Positions 54,301-63,140 of a DNA stretch of 64,000 nt are shown here, one piece after another. The stretch covers positions 1,674,001-1,738,000 of the forward strand of contig NZ_OY782507.1 in assembly GCF_963677725.1 (NCBI RefSeq), given 5' to 3'. The stretch's first letter is position 1; every line of letters starts with the position of its first letter. Under the pieces are notes generated by a model that had not been told where the DNA came from, searched no databases, and saw only the letters and a list, made by a program, of their open reading frames with translations. A program made the position numbers and the translations under genes. The DNA comes from an uncultured Cohaesibacter sp. (GTDB lineage Bacteria; Pseudomonadota; Alphaproteobacteria; Rhizobiales; Cohaesibacteraceae).

Positions 54301-55296
54301 ATGGCAACGCGATATGCAACTCGACTTAATTCATTTGCATCGGCACCTCAGCTTTGCTGGGGTGAAAATCATGGAAAGCCTTCTCCCAAAGACCTTATTT
54401 TGCGCGCTTCTCAAGTCGAAGGCCTGACAGATATCGACCTGAACTATCCCGATCACATTGAAAGCCAGAAAGACCAGATCCGCTCAGCTCTGGATGAAAC
54501 CGGCATTGTGTTGAGCGGATTGGCGATGCGCTATTACTCTTTACCCGAGTTTCGCGCTGGAGCGTTCACAAATCCTGACAGTTCCGTGAGGCGAGCGGCT
54601 ATCGATCTCACAAAGCGGGGGATCGACGCCTGTCGTGAACTGGGCACCAATCTTATGACGATTTGGCCAGGACAGGATGGTTTTGAGAGCAACTTCCAAC
54701 TCGACTATGCGGTAGCCTGGAACTATATGGTCGAAGGCCTCATCGAAGTGGCCGACCATGATCCGGACTGCGACATTTCCATTGAATATAAGCCGGATGA
54801 TCCTCGCGGCTTTTCAATGTTGCCCGATGCAGCGACCACTTTGCTCATGCTCAAGGATGTGAACAGGGCCAATACGGGCGTTACCATCGATTTTGCCCAT
54901 TCCCTTTATGCCAGCGAACAACCGGCATATGCCGCATCACTCATCCATCGCAACTCCAGGCTCTTGGGTCTTCATCTTAACGATGGATTCGGGAAACGTG
55001 ATGATGGATTGATGGTTGCTGCTGTCCATCCGCACGCAACCCTTGAGCTGATGCTCGAAATGCGCCGCAACGGTTTTGATGGCCCCATCTATTTCGATAC
55101 ATTCCCCGACACAGCCCAGCTTGATCCCGTCGCCGAGTGTGCCCTGAATATTAAGACATGCGAGAGATTGCTCGCTGCATGCGCACAGCTTGAACAAGAG
55201 AACAGATTGAGTGGTGCACTCCTGCAGCAAGATGCTGTTTCCGGCATGGGAATTGTGAATTCGGCCCTTTTTGGGCTTTCTGCCAACCACGGATGA
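54301..55296 (+). CDS. Sugar isomerase/epimerase, xylose isomerase-like TIM barrel
   Basis: A 331-residue TIM-barrel protein. Metal-site style residues occur in ISIEYKPDDPRG, VTIDFAHSLYA, LLGLHLNDGFGKRDD and IYFDTFPD (Glu, Asp/His, His, Asp), which fits the divalent-metal site of the AP-endonuclease-2/rhamnose-isomerase-like family. It probably isomerises or epimerises the sugar taken up by the adjacent ABC system. The ATG at 54301 follows GGAGAAGCTC. It is the first gene of a six-gene operon. Confidence 0.82.
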   Translation: MATRYATRLNSFASAPQLCWGENHGKPSPKDLILRASQVEGLTDIDLNYPDHIESQKDQIRSALDETGIVLSGLAMRYYSLPEFRAGAFTNPDSSVRRAAIDLTKRGIDACRELGTNLMTIWPGQDGFESNFQLDYAVAWNYMVEGLIEVADHDPDCDISIEYKPDDPRGFSMLPDAATTLLMLKDVNRANTGVTIDFAHSLYASEQPAYAASLIHRNSRLLGLHLNDGFGKRDDGLMVAAVHPHATLELMLEMRRNGFDGPIYFDTFPDTAQLDPVAECALNIKTCERLLAACAQLEQENRLSGALLQQDAVSGMGIVNSALFGLSANHG

Positions 55297-55334
55297 ATTC
55301 GACGTGGTTGTTGCTTCATCTAGGAGGAGAAGTC

Positions 55335-56372
55335 ATGAAATATATCGCAACTTGCCTGTTCGCTGCAGTTTTGGGAGTGTCCGCAGCAAATGCCCAGCAG
55401 CTAGCCCCACTCAACTCGGATACTGAGCCAGATCGCATGGACTGGTCACAGCTGGAAGCCAAATTCGGTCCATTCAAGGCACCAGCTGAAGGCACAAAGG
55501 TTGGAGGAGTTTCCAAAACCCTGATCAACGAGTACTGGCGTTCGCTTGGCGAAGGATACAAGGCCTTCGCAGACAAATATAATGTTGAGGTTGTTTATCA
55601 GGCCGCACAGGACGAAGGCGATCAGCTCGGACAGTTGGCCATGGCTGAAAACTTGATCACTCAAGGATATGACGCCTTGCTGTTCTCACCACAGACTGAC
55701 GTCAACCTGCAGCCTGCACTCGAAGCGGCAACGGCAAAAGGCATCCCGGTGGTCAACGTCAATGACGCTGTCATTCCTCAGGTCGCCCATTATGTTGGCA
55801 ACGTGCAGAAGGACAATGGTGTCCGCGCTGCCAAATGGATGATCAACAAATATCCGGAAGGTGGCAAGGTTGCTGTAATCGAAGGGCAGCCCGGCGTGTT
55901 TGCTGCCGGCCAGCGCACCGCGGGTTTCTCTGAAACCATCAAGGCAGATGGCAAGTTCGAGATCGTAGCTTCCGTTCCCGCTAACTGGAGCCGCGAACAG
56001 GCTTTCAACGCAGCGTCAACGATCCTTCAACAGCATCCTGACCTCAAAGGCTTTTATGCCAACAACGATGGCATGGCGCTTGGTGTGGTCGAAGCCGTCA
56101 AGTCGATGAACAAGCTCGATCAGGTTGCAGTTATCGGAACCGATGGGATTTCTGATGCCTATGCTTCCATCCGTGCGGGAGAACTGACAGGCACCATCGA
56201 CAGTTTCCCTGTCCTGACCGGTGAGATCGCCATGGAAGTCGCACTACGCCTTGTCAATGGCGATGATCTGCCGCGCGTTGTCGCGACACCTCAGGCCCTG
56301 ATAACCAAAGACAATATCGACATCTACTCTGCCAAGGGTGACGCTCTTCGCAAAGCTCTTCTTGAGCAATAG
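55335..56372 (+). CDS. Sugar ABC transporter substrate-binding protein (ribose type)
   Basis: 345 residues with a signal peptide (MKYIATCLFAAVLGVSAANA). The periplasmic-binding fold (SBP_bac_4/RbsB type) shows KTLINEYWRSLGEGYKAFADKYNVEVVYQAAQDEGD, GYDALLFSPQTDVNLQPALEAA, and GFYANNDGMALGVVEAVKS. A strong GGAGGAGAAGTC ribosome site precedes the ATG, fitting the high level needed for binding proteins. The sugar ligand is unknown. Confidence 0.9.
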   Translation: MKYIATCLFAAVLGVSAANAQQLAPLNSDTEPDRMDWSQLEAKFGPFKAPAEGTKVGGVSKTLINEYWRSLGEGYKAFADKYNVEVVYQAAQDEGDQLGQLAMAENLITQGYDALLFSPQTDVNLQPALEAATAKGIPVVNVNDAVIPQVAHYVGNVQKDNGVRAAKWMINKYPEGGKVAVIEGQPGVFAAGQRTAGFSETIKADGKFEIVASVPANWSREQAFNAASTILQQHPDLKGFYANNDGMALGVVEAVKSMNKLDQVAVIGTDGISDAYASIRAGELTGTIDSFPVLTGEIAMEVALRLVNGDDLPRVVATPQALITKDNIDIYSAKGDALRKALLEQ

Positions 56373-56455
56373 TCCCTCCTCCCAAGCCGATCGGCCTTCT
56401 CGGCCGGTCGGTCTTTCTGATGCAATGATCGCAAGTCGTGAAAGAGAGGCGCAAG

Positions 56456-57976
56456 GTGACACAAGCCCGACTGACTTTCGAAGCCGTTTCAAAGACCTTC
56501 GGTTCTGTGAAGGCACTCCGCTCCGTTTCCTTCAAAGTTGCCCCCGGTGAGGTGCATGGCCTTGTCGGCGAAAACGGCGCAGGCAAATCCACTCTGCTCA
56601 AGAGCCTTTGCGGGGTCTATGTGCCAGACAGCGGAAAGATTTTCATCGATGACAAGGAATTGGTGAACTCAGGTCCGTTGACTGCGCAAAAAGCGGGCGT
56701 CGCCATGATCCATCAGGAACTTCAACATGTTCCTGAACTCACGGTCGCGCAGAATCTCTTTCTGGGTCGCCCTCTGACCCGTCTGGGTGGTCTTATTGTC
56801 GACCGCAAACGACAGGAAGCAATCGCCGCAAAAGTTCTACAAGAGTTGGACCCGACAATTGACCCTGCCGCCCGTATTGGAGATTTGCGTGTAGCACAGC
56901 GCCAACTTATCGAGATCGCGAAGGCGGTGATAGATGAGGCAAAAATTGTCGCTATGGATGAACCGACGTCAAGCCTGACTCCGCAAGAAGTGGACAAGCT
57001 TGGCAATCTCATCTCGAACCTCAGAGACAAAGGTGTTTCCATCATTTATGTCTCGCATCGCATGGATGAAATCTTCCGCTTCTGCCAGGCCGCGACCATT
57101 ATGCGCGACGGAGAAGTGGTTGAAAGTGTTCGCCTCAATGACATGTCTCGCGACGAAGTAGTGGTTCGGATGGTCGGGCGCAAGCTGATGAAGACCGAGC
57201 ATCACTCTCATGCGACGGACGACGTTCTTATGGACGTGCGACAGTTGACGCGCCCCCCCGTGGTCAAACCCAACAGCTTTAAACTGCACCGTGGTGAAGT
57301 TCTGGGCATTGCCGGCCTTGTCGGTGCCGGACGGACTGAACTCATGCGCCTTATAGCAGGCGTTGACAAGCCCGCTTCAGGCACAGTTTCCGTCCTTGAA
57401 AAGATACTGCCCGCTGGAGATGTGCGTAGTGCAATCAATGCAGGTGTCGGGCTCGTTCCTGAAGAGCGCAAGAGGGACGGGATCATTCCCTTGCGTTCTG
57501 TGTCCAAGAATGTTGCGCTGCCTTCGATGAAACGGTTCAGCCGCAACGGCATCCTTCAGTTCGGCAAGCTGGAACAGGAAGTTGGCGGATTGATGAAGGA
57601 TCTTGATCTGCGGCCGTTCAACATTTCTCGACCGATCGCAGCCTTTAGCGGCGGCAATCAGCAGAAGGTCATTATCGGACGCTGGCTTGCGTCCGGCGTA
57701 GAAGTGCTTTTGTTCGACGAACCGACCCGAGGCATTGATGTCGGTGCCAAGGCAGAAATCTACTCGCTTATCGAAAATCTCGCCCGTCAGGGCAAGGGCG
57801 TAATCGTCGTCTCATCCGAGATGCCCGAGTTGTTGCGTTTGGCTGATCGTGTGCTCGTCATGCGTGACGGCGCGATATCGGCCGATTTGCCCAGAGAAAA
57901 AATGTCAGAGAAAGCCATCGCACTGGCCGCAGTGCCGGGAAGCGAAGAGAATGGCCCTGCGCAGGAGGTTGCATAA
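56456..57976 (+). CDS. Sugar ABC transporter ATPase (RbsA/XylG type, two domains)
   Basis: 506 residues with tandem nucleotide-binding domains. The first is canonical: GENGAGKST, VAQRQLIEIAKAV as the signature region, and VAMDEPTSSLT. The second has the usual degenerate P-loop GLVGAGRTEL with a good signature FSGGNQQKVIIGRWL and LLFDEPTRGIDVGAKAE. This asymmetry is normal for the CUT2 family. GTG 56456 is used because GAGAGG precedes it; GTG 56438 is an alternative. The stop overlaps the permease start by one base (TAATG). Confidence 0.9.
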   Translation: MTQARLTFEAVSKTFGSVKALRSVSFKVAPGEVHGLVGENGAGKSTLLKSLCGVYVPDSGKIFIDDKELVNSGPLTAQKAGVAMIHQELQHVPELTVAQNLFLGRPLTRLGGLIVDRKRQEAIAAKVLQELDPTIDPAARIGDLRVAQRQLIEIAKAVIDEAKIVAMDEPTSSLTPQEVDKLGNLISNLRDKGVSIIYVSHRMDEIFRFCQAATIMRDGEVVESVRLNDMSRDEVVVRMVGRKLMKTEHHSHATDDVLMDVRQLTRPPVVKPNSFKLHRGEVLGIAGLVGAGRTELMRLIAGVDKPASGTVSVLEKILPAGDVRSAINAGVGLVPEERKRDGIIPLRSVSKNVALPSMKRFSRNGILQFGKLEQEVGGLMKDLDLRPFNISRPIAAFSGGNQQKVIIGRWLASGVEVLLFDEPTRGIDVGAKAEIYSLIENLARQGKGVIVVSSEMPELLRLADRVLVMRDGAISADLPREKMSEKAIALAAVPGSEENGPAQEVA

Positions 57977-58947
57977 TGACCATGGAAACTATTCAGCAAA
58001 AGGCTCCGTTCAAGATATCACTCGTGTCCAGCTTTAGGGATGCCGGTGTGCTGATCGGGCTCATTGTGATCTTCGGTACCTTCGCATTTCTGACGCCCTC
58101 TTTCTTGACCAGTGCAAACCTGCTTAATGTTTTGCAGCAATCATCCATCAATGCCTGTATCGCGCTCGGCATGACATTGGTTATCATTTCCGGCGGCATC
58201 GATTTGTCCGTTGGTCCTACGGCAGCCCTTTCTGCAGTCGTGACAGCTTCGCTGCTTGTATCAGGCGTTCCGGTTCCCGTTGCGTTGATGGTAGCGATCG
58301 CCATCGGCCTTTGCACCGGCTTTTTCAACGGCATTCTGATTGCCTTTGCCGGATTGCAGCCCTTCATCGTCACCTTGGGTGGCCTGTCTCTTTATCGGGC
58401 TCTTGCGTTGATCTATACCGGTGGCAACCCAATCTTCGGTTTGCCAAACGAGTTTCGCACCATTTTTACCGGATCAGTGATGGGGGTTCCCAACCCGGTC
58501 GTAATTGTGGCCGTATTTGCGCTGATCGCATGGTTTATTCTAAACCGAACACCGTTTGGCGAATATATCCTCGCCATCGGTGGCAACCGGGAAGCCGCTC
58601 ATGTTGCCGGTGTTCCTGTCAAGCGGACCATGATTTTGGTCTACATGATTTCCGGCAGTATGGCTGGTATTGCCGCCATGATCCTCACAGGACGACTTGG
58701 CGCTGCAGAGCCCACCATGGGCACCCTTTGGGAGCTTGATGCCATCGCGGCATCGGCCATCGGTGGCGCCTCCCTGATGGGAGGGCGAGGCAGTATCGTG
58801 GGTACGATCATGGGGGCGATCATTCTTGGCGGATTGAGAAATGGTCTTACTCTTCTCAATGTGCAGGCCTTTTATCAATTGCTCGCAACCGGTCTGATCA
58901 TTATCGTTGCAATGCTGATTGACAGAATTGCAAAGGGTAACGAATGA
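57976..58947 (+). CDS. Sugar ABC transporter permease (RbsC type)
   Basis: A 323-residue inner-membrane permease of the CUT2 family, with about nine helices. Blocks seen are NALGMTL-like ACIALGMTLVIISGGIDLSVG, FIVTLGGLSLYRALALIYTGG, FGEYILAIGGNREAAHVAGVPV and ASAIGGASLMGGRGSIVGTIMG. It forms a homodimer served by the preceding ATPase. It starts in a one-base overlap with the ATPase stop and ends in an ATGA overlap with the regulator gene. Confidence 0.92.
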   Translation: MTMETIQQKAPFKISLVSSFRDAGVLIGLIVIFGTFAFLTPSFLTSANLLNVLQQSSINACIALGMTLVIISGGIDLSVGPTAALSAVVTASLLVSGVPVPVALMVAIAIGLCTGFFNGILIAFAGLQPFIVTLGGLSLYRALALIYTGGNPIFGLPNEFRTIFTGSVMGVPNPVVIVAVFALIAWFILNRTPFGEYILAIGGNREAAHVAGVPVKRTMILVYMISGSMAGIAAMILTGRLGAAEPTMGTLWELDAIAASAIGGASLMGGRGSIVGTIMGAIILGGLRNGLTLLNVQAFYQLLATGLIIIVAMLIDRIAKGNE

Positions 58948-59810
58948 CAGACCAATTTGGGGCCTATAAGGCGGTCGCCCAGATCCGGATGAGCCTGCCA
59001 TCGCTCACGGACACTGAAGCCCGCCTGGCTCAGCTGCTAACCGAGTATCGCAATCTTGAGGCGGGTACACCGATCAAGGAGATTGCGACCGAGGCAGGTG
59101 TTTCGGAAGCACTCGTCGTCAAGGTTGCCAAGAAGATGGGCTTCAATGGATTCAGTGACTTGAAAGCAGCCATCCTTGGCTATCGAGAAGGCAATAGCGC
59201 CGATCTTTACAGGGAGATATCTCCTGACGACAAACTGGAAACAGTTGCTTCGAAGGTATTCCGCACGTCTGTACAAGCCCTGGAAGAAACCCTTGCTATC
59301 CTTGACATTGAGGCTCTGGACAAAACGGCTCAGGCCCTGCTCAAGGCACGAAATGTCGACATATACGGGTTGGGCGGATCAGCCCAAATCGGCCGGGATG
59401 TCGCCCATAAGTTCCTACGCATCGGACGCCGTTTCTCTGTGCAGGATGACAGCCATATGATGCTGATGTCCGCGTCAGTGCTCGGTCCGGAGGATGTTGT
59501 GATTGCGATTTCACATTCGGGAACGACATCTGCGGTGATTGAAGCAGCTGAAGTGGCCAGAAAGACTGGTGCAACCGTCATCGCACTTTCCAACTATGCA
59601 CGCTCTCCACTGGCTGAGATTGCCACCATCACATTGGCATCAACTGCACAAGGAGGCCCATTGCTGGGCGAAAATGCTGCGGCACGTGTCGCCCAGCTCA
59701 ATATCTTTGATGTGGTCTTTGTTCAAGTCGCCCGTCTGGATGGGGATCTTGCAATTGAGCGTCTGTCTCTGACGCAGTCAGCCGTAACATCCAAGCGAAA
59801 GCAGTCTTGA
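58944..59810 (+). CDS. RpiR/MurR-family transcriptional regulator (HTH + SIS)
   Basis: 288 residues. The N-terminal helix-turn-helix (about 35-75) has GTPIKEIATEAGVSEALVVKVAKKMGFNGFSDLKAAI. The SIS phosphosugar-binding domain (about 120-255) has VDIYGLGGSAQIGRDVAHKF, VVIAISHSGTTSAVIEAA and the usual Ser/Thr-rich phosphate loop. It presumably senses the phosphorylated product of the adjacent PfkB kinase and controls the operon through the repeats at 54203-54237. It is translationally coupled to the permease gene. Confidence 0.9.
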   Translation: MTDQFGAYKAVAQIRMSLPSLTDTEARLAQLLTEYRNLEAGTPIKEIATEAGVSEALVVKVAKKMGFNGFSDLKAAILGYREGNSADLYREISPDDKLETVASKVFRTSVQALEETLAILDIEALDKTAQALLKARNVDIYGLGGSAQIGRDVAHKFLRIGRRFSVQDDSHMMLMSASVLGPEDVVIAISHSGTTSAVIEAAEVARKTGATVIALSNYARSPLAEIATITLASTAQGGPLLGENAAARVAQLNIFDVVFVQVARLDGDLAIERLSLTQSAVTSKRKQS

Positions 59811-59812
59811 TC

Positions 59813-60691
59813 ATGCCTGATGAAATTACTTCCGTCATTGTTGTTGGGTCCCTTCATTATGACATTGTTGTGGAAGCCCCAAGGCAACCCGAGCGCGGTG
59901 AAACATTGATGGGCCGGGACTGGTTTCCCAAATTCGGCGGCAAAGGAGGCAATCAGGCCGTCGCGGCAAGAAAAACCGGCTCTGATGTTTGTTTTCTAGG
60001 TGCAATCGGAAGTGATGACTTCGGTTCTTTTCTGTTGGCTCGACTGGAGGAAGTAGGCGTTCGCACAGATGAAATTGAAAAATGCGAAGGCCGTTCGGGC
60101 ATGAGTGTGGCCGTTTCTGATGCTGATGGCGATTATGCTGCTGTTGTGGTTTCTGGTTCAAACTGGGCGATCGACATAGATAAGATAAGCCATGCAGTGG
60201 CATGGGAGAACGGCTCCGTCCTTATCCTGCAAAATGAAGTCCCACCAGAGGTCAATATGGCTGCGGTTGAAGCGGCAAGGCTTCATGGCCTGAAGGTTGT
60301 CTGGAATGCCGCGCCCATGCGGCCGGATGACACCGGACTTCTCGCTTTGTGCGATGTGGTGATCCTCAACAGCGTCGAGGCGCGCCAAATGAGTGGTATG
60401 GAGGTTGAAACGTCTGAGCAAGCTTTGCGAGCGGCAGAGAAAATAGCTTCCTTGGGAACAGCAACGGTCATAACACTGGGCGGGAATGGCCTGGTCTATT
60501 GCGAAGTGGACGGTGTCGCCGCCTATCTACCTGCCCAAAAAATTCAAAACCCCAAGAGCCATGGCGCCGGAGATGTCTTTACTGGCGCTTTCTCAACGGC
60601 CCTTGCAAAGGGCAAGCACCTTGCTGACGCTTGCTCCTTTGCGTCCAAGGCCGCCTACCGTCATGTCAGTGGGCAGGACTTGCAGGGGTAA
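59813..60691 (+). CDS. PfkB-family carbohydrate kinase (ribokinase-like)
   Basis: A 292-residue sugar kinase. GRDWFPKFGGKGGNQAVAARKTG is the first PfkB signature, and NPKSHGAGDVFTGAFSTAL carries the second, with GAGD holding the catalytic Asp and anion hole. ILQNEVPPEVN and NSVEARQM are also typical of ribokinases. It phosphorylates the imported or isomerised sugar. The start at 59813 is two bases after the regulator stop. It is the last gene of the operon. Confidence 0.9.
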   Translation: MPDEITSVIVVGSLHYDIVVEAPRQPERGETLMGRDWFPKFGGKGGNQAVAARKTGSDVCFLGAIGSDDFGSFLLARLEEVGVRTDEIEKCEGRSGMSVAVSDADGDYAAVVVSGSNWAIDIDKISHAVAWENGSVLILQNEVPPEVNMAAVEAARLHGLKVVWNAAPMRPDDTGLLALCDVVILNSVEARQMSGMEVETSEQALRAAEKIASLGTATVITLGGNGLVYCEVDGVAAYLPAQKIQNPKSHGAGDVFTGAFSTALAKGKHLADACSFASKAAYRHVSGQDLQG

Positions 60692-60732
60692 AGAAACCCG
60701 TTGTCCAAATGCAAGCTTATGTAGGGTGGTTG

Positions 60733-60858
60733 TCTCCTGAGGTCCCAAAACTTCTCAAGATTTTAGGGTCAGAGCGCCGCTTTTGTGATGAAGTCCATCT
60801 CAATTTGGCCTATCTGTGGTTCTGTCGTCTCGAACTCAATGATCCAGTTCCCAACCAA
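60733..60858 (+). pseudogene. Transposase remnant (IS1182/IS5-like)
   Basis: About 42 codons read EVPKLLKILGSERRFCDEVH and NLAYLWFCRLELNDPVPNQQ, ending TFS. SERRxCxEVHLNLAYRWFCRLGL...VPDHSTFSKNRHGRF is the conserved N-terminal block of IS1182-type DDE transposases. After TFS the similarity stops where KNRHGRF should follow, and no catalytic DDE region or terminal repeats remain. Confidence 0.65.
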
Positions 60859-61240
60859 CAGACGTTCTCAACCTTGCGAGTGTCAGGCCGTATATGCTGG
60901 CGATCACGACTGCCAATGCCGCGACTTTGTAGAGCGCAATGGCATCGCCAAGGAACGGCACGGCGAGCACCATTGTCAAGGCAGGCCGGGGCCTTGTGAT
61001 CGAGCTGGCGAATGCTGCCAGTGAAACGCTTTTCGGTGCCGTTGGGTATGGCTTCCAAACAGTCGATTGCAAGGTGGTGAACGGAATGGCATTGGTCGAG
61101 GCTGGCGCATGTTGCTCGGACATAAACATGACGGGCAGATACAATCGCGTTCCAGAAAAGCAGACGGCGCAAGTCGCAAAGATAGGCGCCACTTCTCGCC
61201 AAGGGGCGCGAATCAGCCAAGCCCGAGCCGTGAAAATTCT
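60836..61240 (-). pseudogene. Decayed transporter-like sequence
   Basis: The minus-strand frame from 61192 contains two hydrophobic stretches: IFATCAVCFSGTRLYLPVMF near its start, and VPFLGDAIALYKVAALAVVIASIYGLTLA near its end. The latter resembles the last two helices of an EamA/DMT permease. The middle is non-hydrophobic and rich in Pro, Thr and Ser, as expected after frameshifts. The family call is tentative. Confidence 0.3.
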
Positions 61241-61308
61241 TTGGGAATTTTTTTGAAAAGCGCGACTTTGAAATTATGAGACACAGCCGCTAACGCATTG
61301 ATAATAGA

Positions 61309-61382
61309 TGGAGCGGGTGAAGGGAATCGAACCCTCGTCGTAAGCTTGGGAAGCTTCTGCTCTACCATTGAGCTACACCCGC
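61309..61382 (-). tRNA. tRNA-Gly (anticodon CCC)
   Basis: The minus strand reads GCGGGTGTAGCTCAATGG at the 5' end. It has the D arm AGCTCAATGGTAGAGCA, the anticodon loop TTCCCAA, the T arm GAGGGTTCGATTCCCTT and the acceptor end CACCCGCTCCA. The acceptor arms pair 7/7, and the CCA tail is encoded. The anticodon CCC reads GGG. It lies between a region of decayed mobile DNA and a channel gene. Confidence 0.95.
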
Positions 61383-61424
61383 GAAGTTGGTGCAATATCT
61401 AGCATTTGGACAGATATCTCAAGG

Positions 61425-61586
61425 GTGTTGATCGGGGTTTTTGACATATTTTTGACAGCCGTCACAGTCGGACTTATCGGGGCGGGAATGGCCTTATTTT
61501 GCCGCAAGGGACTTGCAAAGCAAAAAGGTTACTGGAAAGAAGACAGAAGAACCCCATATGAGACCGACTTATATTTGATGATTTGA
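61425..61586 (+). CDS. Possible small membrane protein (about 53 residues)
   Basis: The frame holds one clear membrane helix (FDIFLTAVTVGLIGAGMALF) and a basic then mixed tail (CRKGLAKQKGYWKEDRRTPYETD). The open frame begins at 61368 inside the tRNA, so a GTG at 61425 or TTG at 61428 is the more sensible start; the ribosome site is poor. It ends 16 bases before the ion-channel gene on the same strand, so it might be co-transcribed. Confidence 0.35.
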   Translation: MLIGVFDIFLTAVTVGLIGAGMALFCRKGLAKQKGYWKEDRRTPYETDLYLMI

Positions 61587-61602
61587 GAGACAGGTTTTCG
61601 CG

Positions 61603-62406
61603 ATGCTTGATCGAATCAAGACCATTTTGGCGTCCCGCACTTTTGAAATGACAATAACTGCCATCATCGTCCTTAATGCGATCACGCTGGGGCTTGAAAC
61701 TTGGCCAGCAGCCCTTGTGCGGTTTGGCTCACTGTTTTACTTCGTCGACAAGGCGATATTGGTCATCTTTGTTATCGAGATAACCTTGCGGCTGATTGTC
61801 CACCGCTTGCGCTTCTTCACTGATCCATGGTCGATTTTCGACTTTATCGTGGTGGCCATTGCCTTGATGCCGACAACGGGCGCTCTGTCGGTGCTGCGTG
61901 CGCTTCGGGTTCTCAGGGTGCTGCGCTTGATCAGCTTTGTTCCCTCCTTGCGGCGGGTTGTGGGGGCGTTGCTGGAAGCCTTGCCCGGCCTTGGCTCCAT
62001 CTCGCTGTTGCTCGGATTGCTCTATTATGTCTTTGCGGTGATGGCGACCAAACTGTATGGGCCCGGTTTTCCGGACTGGTTCGGCTCCATTGGCGAATCC
62101 GCCTATACCTTGTTTCAGATCATGACGCTGGAAAGCTGGTCAATGGGGATTGTCCGTCCGGTGATGGAAGCCCACCCGCTGGCGTGGCTTTTCTTTGTGC
62201 CCTTCATCCTGATGACCTCTTTCACGGTGCTCAACCTGTTTATCGGTATCATCGTTTCCGCCATGCAGTCTGAACATGAAGCCACCGCAGAAGCCGACCG
62301 GGCCGCTTTGCACGAGGAAACTTCGACCGTGATGCTTGAAGTCACAGCGATGCGGGGCGAGATTGCCGAGTTGAAGCAGCTTCTGGCCGCCCAACAAAAA
62401 GACTGA
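61603..62406 (+). CDS. Voltage-gated sodium channel, NaChBac/BacNav type
   Basis: 267 residues forming one six-helix subunit of a tetramer in the inner membrane. The S4 voltage sensor LRALRVLRVLRLISFVPSLRRVV (about 95-117) has Arg at every third position. The pore carries the selectivity filter TLESWSM (about 174-180), identical to that of the marine NavMs channel, and S6 FTVLNLFIGIIVSAM follows. A C-terminal helix (AEADRAALHEET...IAELKQLLAAQQ) would form the four-helix bundle. Such channels occur mostly in marine and alkaliphilic bacteria. Confidence 0.92.
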   Translation: MLDRIKTILASRTFEMTITAIIVLNAITLGLETWPAALVRFGSLFYFVDKAILVIFVIEITLRLIVHRLRFFTDPWSIFDFIVVAIALMPTTGALSVLRALRVLRVLRLISFVPSLRRVVGALLEALPGLGSISLLLGLLYYVFAVMATKLYGPGFPDWFGSIGESAYTLFQIMTLESWSMGIVRPVMEAHPLAWLFFVPFILMTSFTVLNLFIGIIVSAMQSEHEATAEADRAALHEETSTVMLEVTAMRGEIAELKQLLAAQQKD

Positions 62407-62457
62407 TTCAAATCGAGTTTTGGCTTATCTGGCTTATTCCGCAAAGGACCAATCATA

Positions 62458-63135
62458 ATGCCCCTCCCCCTGCTCTACAGCTTTCGTCGCTGCCCCTATG
62501 CCATGCGGGCGCGGATGGGTTTATGGGCGGCGGACATCACAGTCGAATTGAGAGAAATTGTGCTGCGGGACAAGCCGGCTCATATGCTCGAAATCTCGCC
62601 GAAAGGCACCATTCCGGTGCTGCAATTGCCCGATGGAACGGTGATTGACGAGAGTCTGGACATCATGCTCTGGGCGCTTGATCAGCATGACCCGCAAGAG
62701 TGGCTAAGCCCTCAAACCGGTGATCGCTCCCATATGCTGGCTCTGGTCGAGGAGATGGATGGAGACTTCAAGCGCCATCTGGATCGCTACAAATATGACA
62801 CACGCTATGAGGATGTCTGCGCGGATGAGGAGCGGGATTTGGCCTTGGCGGCCTTGTCACCCTTGATTGATCGCCTGACGCGCCATCGCCAATTGTTCGG
62901 CGACAGGGTGTCTCTTTGCGATATCGCTCTCTTCCCCTTCGTTCGGCAATATGCCAACACTGATCGAGACTGGTTTGATCGAGCTGCACCGCCCCATCTT
63001 CTTGTCTGGCTCAAAGAGCATGAACAGTCAGATCTGTTCTTGTCGATCTTCAGGAAATGGCCCGTCTGGCGGGAAGGTGATCCGGTGACCCTGTTTCCCG
63101 ATCAGATTGCGGATCGGTTTCCAAATCCGGGCTGA
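62458..63135 (+). CDS. Glutathione S-transferase family protein (CPYA motif)
   Basis: 225 residues. The N-terminal thioredoxin-like domain starts LLYSFRRCPYAMRARMGLW, with Cys12 in a CPYA site as in omega-class or glutaredoxin-2-like GSTs. GTIPVLQLPDGTVIDESLDIM holds the cis-Pro and glutathione-binding Glu-Ser. An all-helical C-terminal domain follows, with SLCDIALFPFVRQY. It is cytoplasmic and likely to act as a thiol transferase or dehydroascorbate-type reductase. It is convergent with the acyltransferase gene, the stops lying five bases apart. Confidence 0.87.
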   Translation: MPLPLLYSFRRCPYAMRARMGLWAADITVELREIVLRDKPAHMLEISPKGTIPVLQLPDGTVIDESLDIMLWALDQHDPQEWLSPQTGDRSHMLALVEEMDGDFKRHLDRYKYDTRYEDVCADEERDLALAALSPLIDRLTRHRQLFGDRVSLCDIALFPFVRQYANTDRDWFDRAAPPHLLVWLKEHEQSDLFLSIFRKWPVWREGDPVTLFPDQIADRFPNPG

Positions 63136-63140
63136 CTGGA

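Larger units (their letters stand above)
60692..61308. other. Degenerate region between sugar operon and tRNA-Gly
   Basis: About 600 bases without an intact gene. The left part holds a transposase fragment (60733-60858, +). The right part (about 60836-61240, -) reads in pieces as transporter-like sequence. The overlap and repeated frame changes mark decayed, transferred DNA beside a tRNA gene, a common integration hotspot. Confidence 0.55.

Noticed and set aside
61368-61424. Upstream start of the small membrane ORF inside the tRNA-Gly gene
   Set aside because: Coding into the tRNA acceptor arm is implausible; later GTG or TTG starts are preferred.
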